A DNA stretch of 6,950 bases, from positions 1 through 6,950 of the forward strand of contig DAIQOP010000209.1 of assembly GCA_036787815.1 (NCBI GenBank). The letters are read 5' to 3'. The position numbers and the translations under genes are program-made. Under the pieces are notes generated by a model, which was not told the DNA's origin, made no database searches, and worked only from the letters and a program-made list of their open reading frames with translations. Positions 6,327-6,950 of the stretch are shown here, piece by piece (positions within the stretch are counted from its first letter, which is position 1; each line of letters opens with the position of its first letter). The DNA comes from DATBAK01 sp036787815. Lineage in GTDB: Bacteria > Actinomycetota > Acidimicrobiia > IMCC26256 > PALSA-610.

Positions 6327-6764
6327 ATGGAGCTCACGACGGCCCTCGAGTTCGTGCGGGCGCACCGGCAGGGCGTGCTCGTCACGATTCGCCGCGACGG
6401 TCGGCCGCAGCTCTCGAACATCATCTACGCGGTCGACGGTGCGCCCAGTGAGCCGGACGCCACCATTCGCATCTCGGTCACCGCGGATCGCGCGAAGACG
6501 AAGAACCTCGGGCGCGACCCGCGGGCGTCGCTGTACGTGGTGGCCGACGACTTCTGGGCCTACGCCGTGGTCGAGGGCGACGCTGAGCTCTCGCCGGTCG
6601 CCGCCGATCCGTCCGATGCGACGGTCGACGAGCTCGTTGCGCTCTACCGCTCGATGCAGGGTGAGCATCCCGACTGGGACGAGTACCGGAGGGCGATGGT
6701 GGCCGACGCTCGGCTCGTCGTACGCCTACGTCCGACGCGCGGCTACGGGATGTTGCCGGGCTGA
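6327..6764 (+). CDS. PPOX-class F420-dependent oxidoreductase (FDOR / Rv1155-like split beta-barrel)
   Basis: A 145-residue protein with the pattern of the FDOR-B/PPOX-class F420-binding family. The N-terminal part has FVRAHRQGVLVTIRRDGRPQLSNIIYAVD (9-37), typical of the pyridoxamine-phosphate-oxidase-like split barrel. RISVTADRAKTKNLGRDPRASLYV (48-71) carries the lysine/arginine-rich cofactor-phosphate region, and DDFWAYAVVEGDAEL (74-88) follows. The ending HPDWDEYRRAMVADARLVVRLRPTRGYG (114-141) is also characteristic. Such small dimeric cytoplasmic proteins use the deazaflavin F420 (some bind FMN) to reduce enones, quinones or biliverdin-like compounds; the substrate here is unknown. The start ATG at 6327 has only a weak GGTGG upstream. 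TAGTGT at 6313-6318 could be a -10 element giving a nearly leaderless transcript. It diverges from the desaturase and converges on the next gene, with three bases between stops. Confidence 0.88.
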   Translation: MELTTALEFVRAHRQGVLVTIRRDGRPQLSNIIYAVDGAPSEPDATIRISVTADRAKTKNLGRDPRASLYVVADDFWAYAVVEGDAELSPVAADPSDATVDELVALYRSMQGEHPDWDEYRRAMVADARLVVRLRPTRGYGMLPG

Positions 6765-6767
6765 CGC

Positions 6768-6950
6768 TCAGCCGAACCGTTGCACGTCGACGACGTGGCA
6801 CGTCAGGTGCTTCGGCGGGTTCAGGGTCGAGACCCCGCTCGCCGTCACCTTGTCGGTGGCCCCGGCGGGCAGGTGGTCGACCGTCGCGACGGCGTGGGAG
6901 AAGTCGGCGGCCCCGTCCTTGAACTGCACCTTCACCACGTAGTTCTGGTC
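6768..6950 (-). CDS. C-terminal end of an FxLYD-like domain protein (5' part beyond window)
   Basis: Sixty residues are readable before the TGA at 6770-6768; the start lies beyond the right edge. The fragment begins DQNYVVKVQFKDG, continues with ATVDHLPAGATDKVTASG and ends HLTCHVVDVQRFG. This beta-rich pattern, with its ATV(D)xLxPGAT turn and a terminal cysteine strand, resembles the FxLYD domain found at the C-termini of secreted or lipid-anchored actinobacterial proteins. These are thought to be extracellular, but the signal sequence is outside the window, so location and function are inferred. The stop is three bases from the stop of the convergent F420 enzyme gene. Confidence 0.6.
   Translation of the reverse strand, partial: DQNYVVKVQFKDGAADFSHAVATVDHLPAGATDKVTASGVSTLNPPKHLTCHVVDVQRFG

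Noticed and set aside
6224..6424. N-terminal extension of the desaturase by 67 residues to an upstream start at 6424
   Set aside because: The extension is arginine/threonine-rich without similarity to the family, overlaps the start of the divergent F420 enzyme gene and covers the palindromic promoter region. The ATG at 6223 gives the normal family length.
6783..6797. Inverted repeat CACGTCG-A-CGACGTG just after the F420 enzyme stop, as a terminator
   Set aside because: It lies within the coding sequence of the convergent gene, has a one-base loop and no T-run. GTC/GAC-rich codons (Val-Asp) give such repeats by chance.
1..6950. Search for CRISPR arrays, tRNAs, insertion sequences or phage genes
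   Set aside because: No spaced direct repeats, cloverleaf-like segments, transposase motifs or shifts in base composition were seen. The gene density and GC content are even across the window.

Overview
The window comes from a very GC-rich bacterium with tightly packed genes. Strong G/C preference at third codon positions, an F420-type flavin/deazaflavin enzyme, a soluble acyl-ACP desaturase of the mycobacterial DesA type and an FxLYD-type protein end together suggest an actinomycete (Actinomycetota), possibly Acidimicrobiia. That placement is inference from gene content, because no rRNA or other marker gene is present.

Almost everything lies on the minus strand. Read in the direction of transcription (high to low coordinates), the order is: a DesA-like di-iron acyl-ACP desaturase (6223-5276), a SpoU/TrmH-family RNA 2'-O-ribose methyltransferase (5204-4377), a large membrane-anchored PAS-GGDEF-EAL cyclic-di-GMP protein (4337-1526), a CGSC-motif member of the UGSC (seleno)protein family (1469-894), and a partner protein that runs off the left edge (897-1). 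The last two overlap by ATGA and are very probably co-translated. At the right end an FDOR/PPOX-class F420-dependent oxidoreductase (6327-6764) is the only plus-strand gene. It diverges from the desaturase and converges on the C-terminal end of an FxLYD-like protein (6768-6950, minus).

The c-di-GMP gene is interrupted by a net +1 frameshift just before its GGDEF motif. The break falls inside a perfect 11-bp inverted repeat with a 3-nt loop (2662-2686). Both halves otherwise keep all recognisable catalytic residues, so the break is either very recent or an assembly/sequencing error. The break and the UGSC-family pair are the two points most worth a second look.

No gap between genes exceeds about 105 bases. 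The three widest gaps each hold palindromes that could be operators or hairpins: 5205-5275 (a 16-bp palindrome plus a 13-bp-arm hairpin), 6224-6326 (a 12-bp palindrome next to the desaturase start) and 1470-1525 (a 14-bp palindrome upstream of the UGSC gene). I saw no tRNA, rRNA, CRISPR array, insertion sequence or prophage gene.
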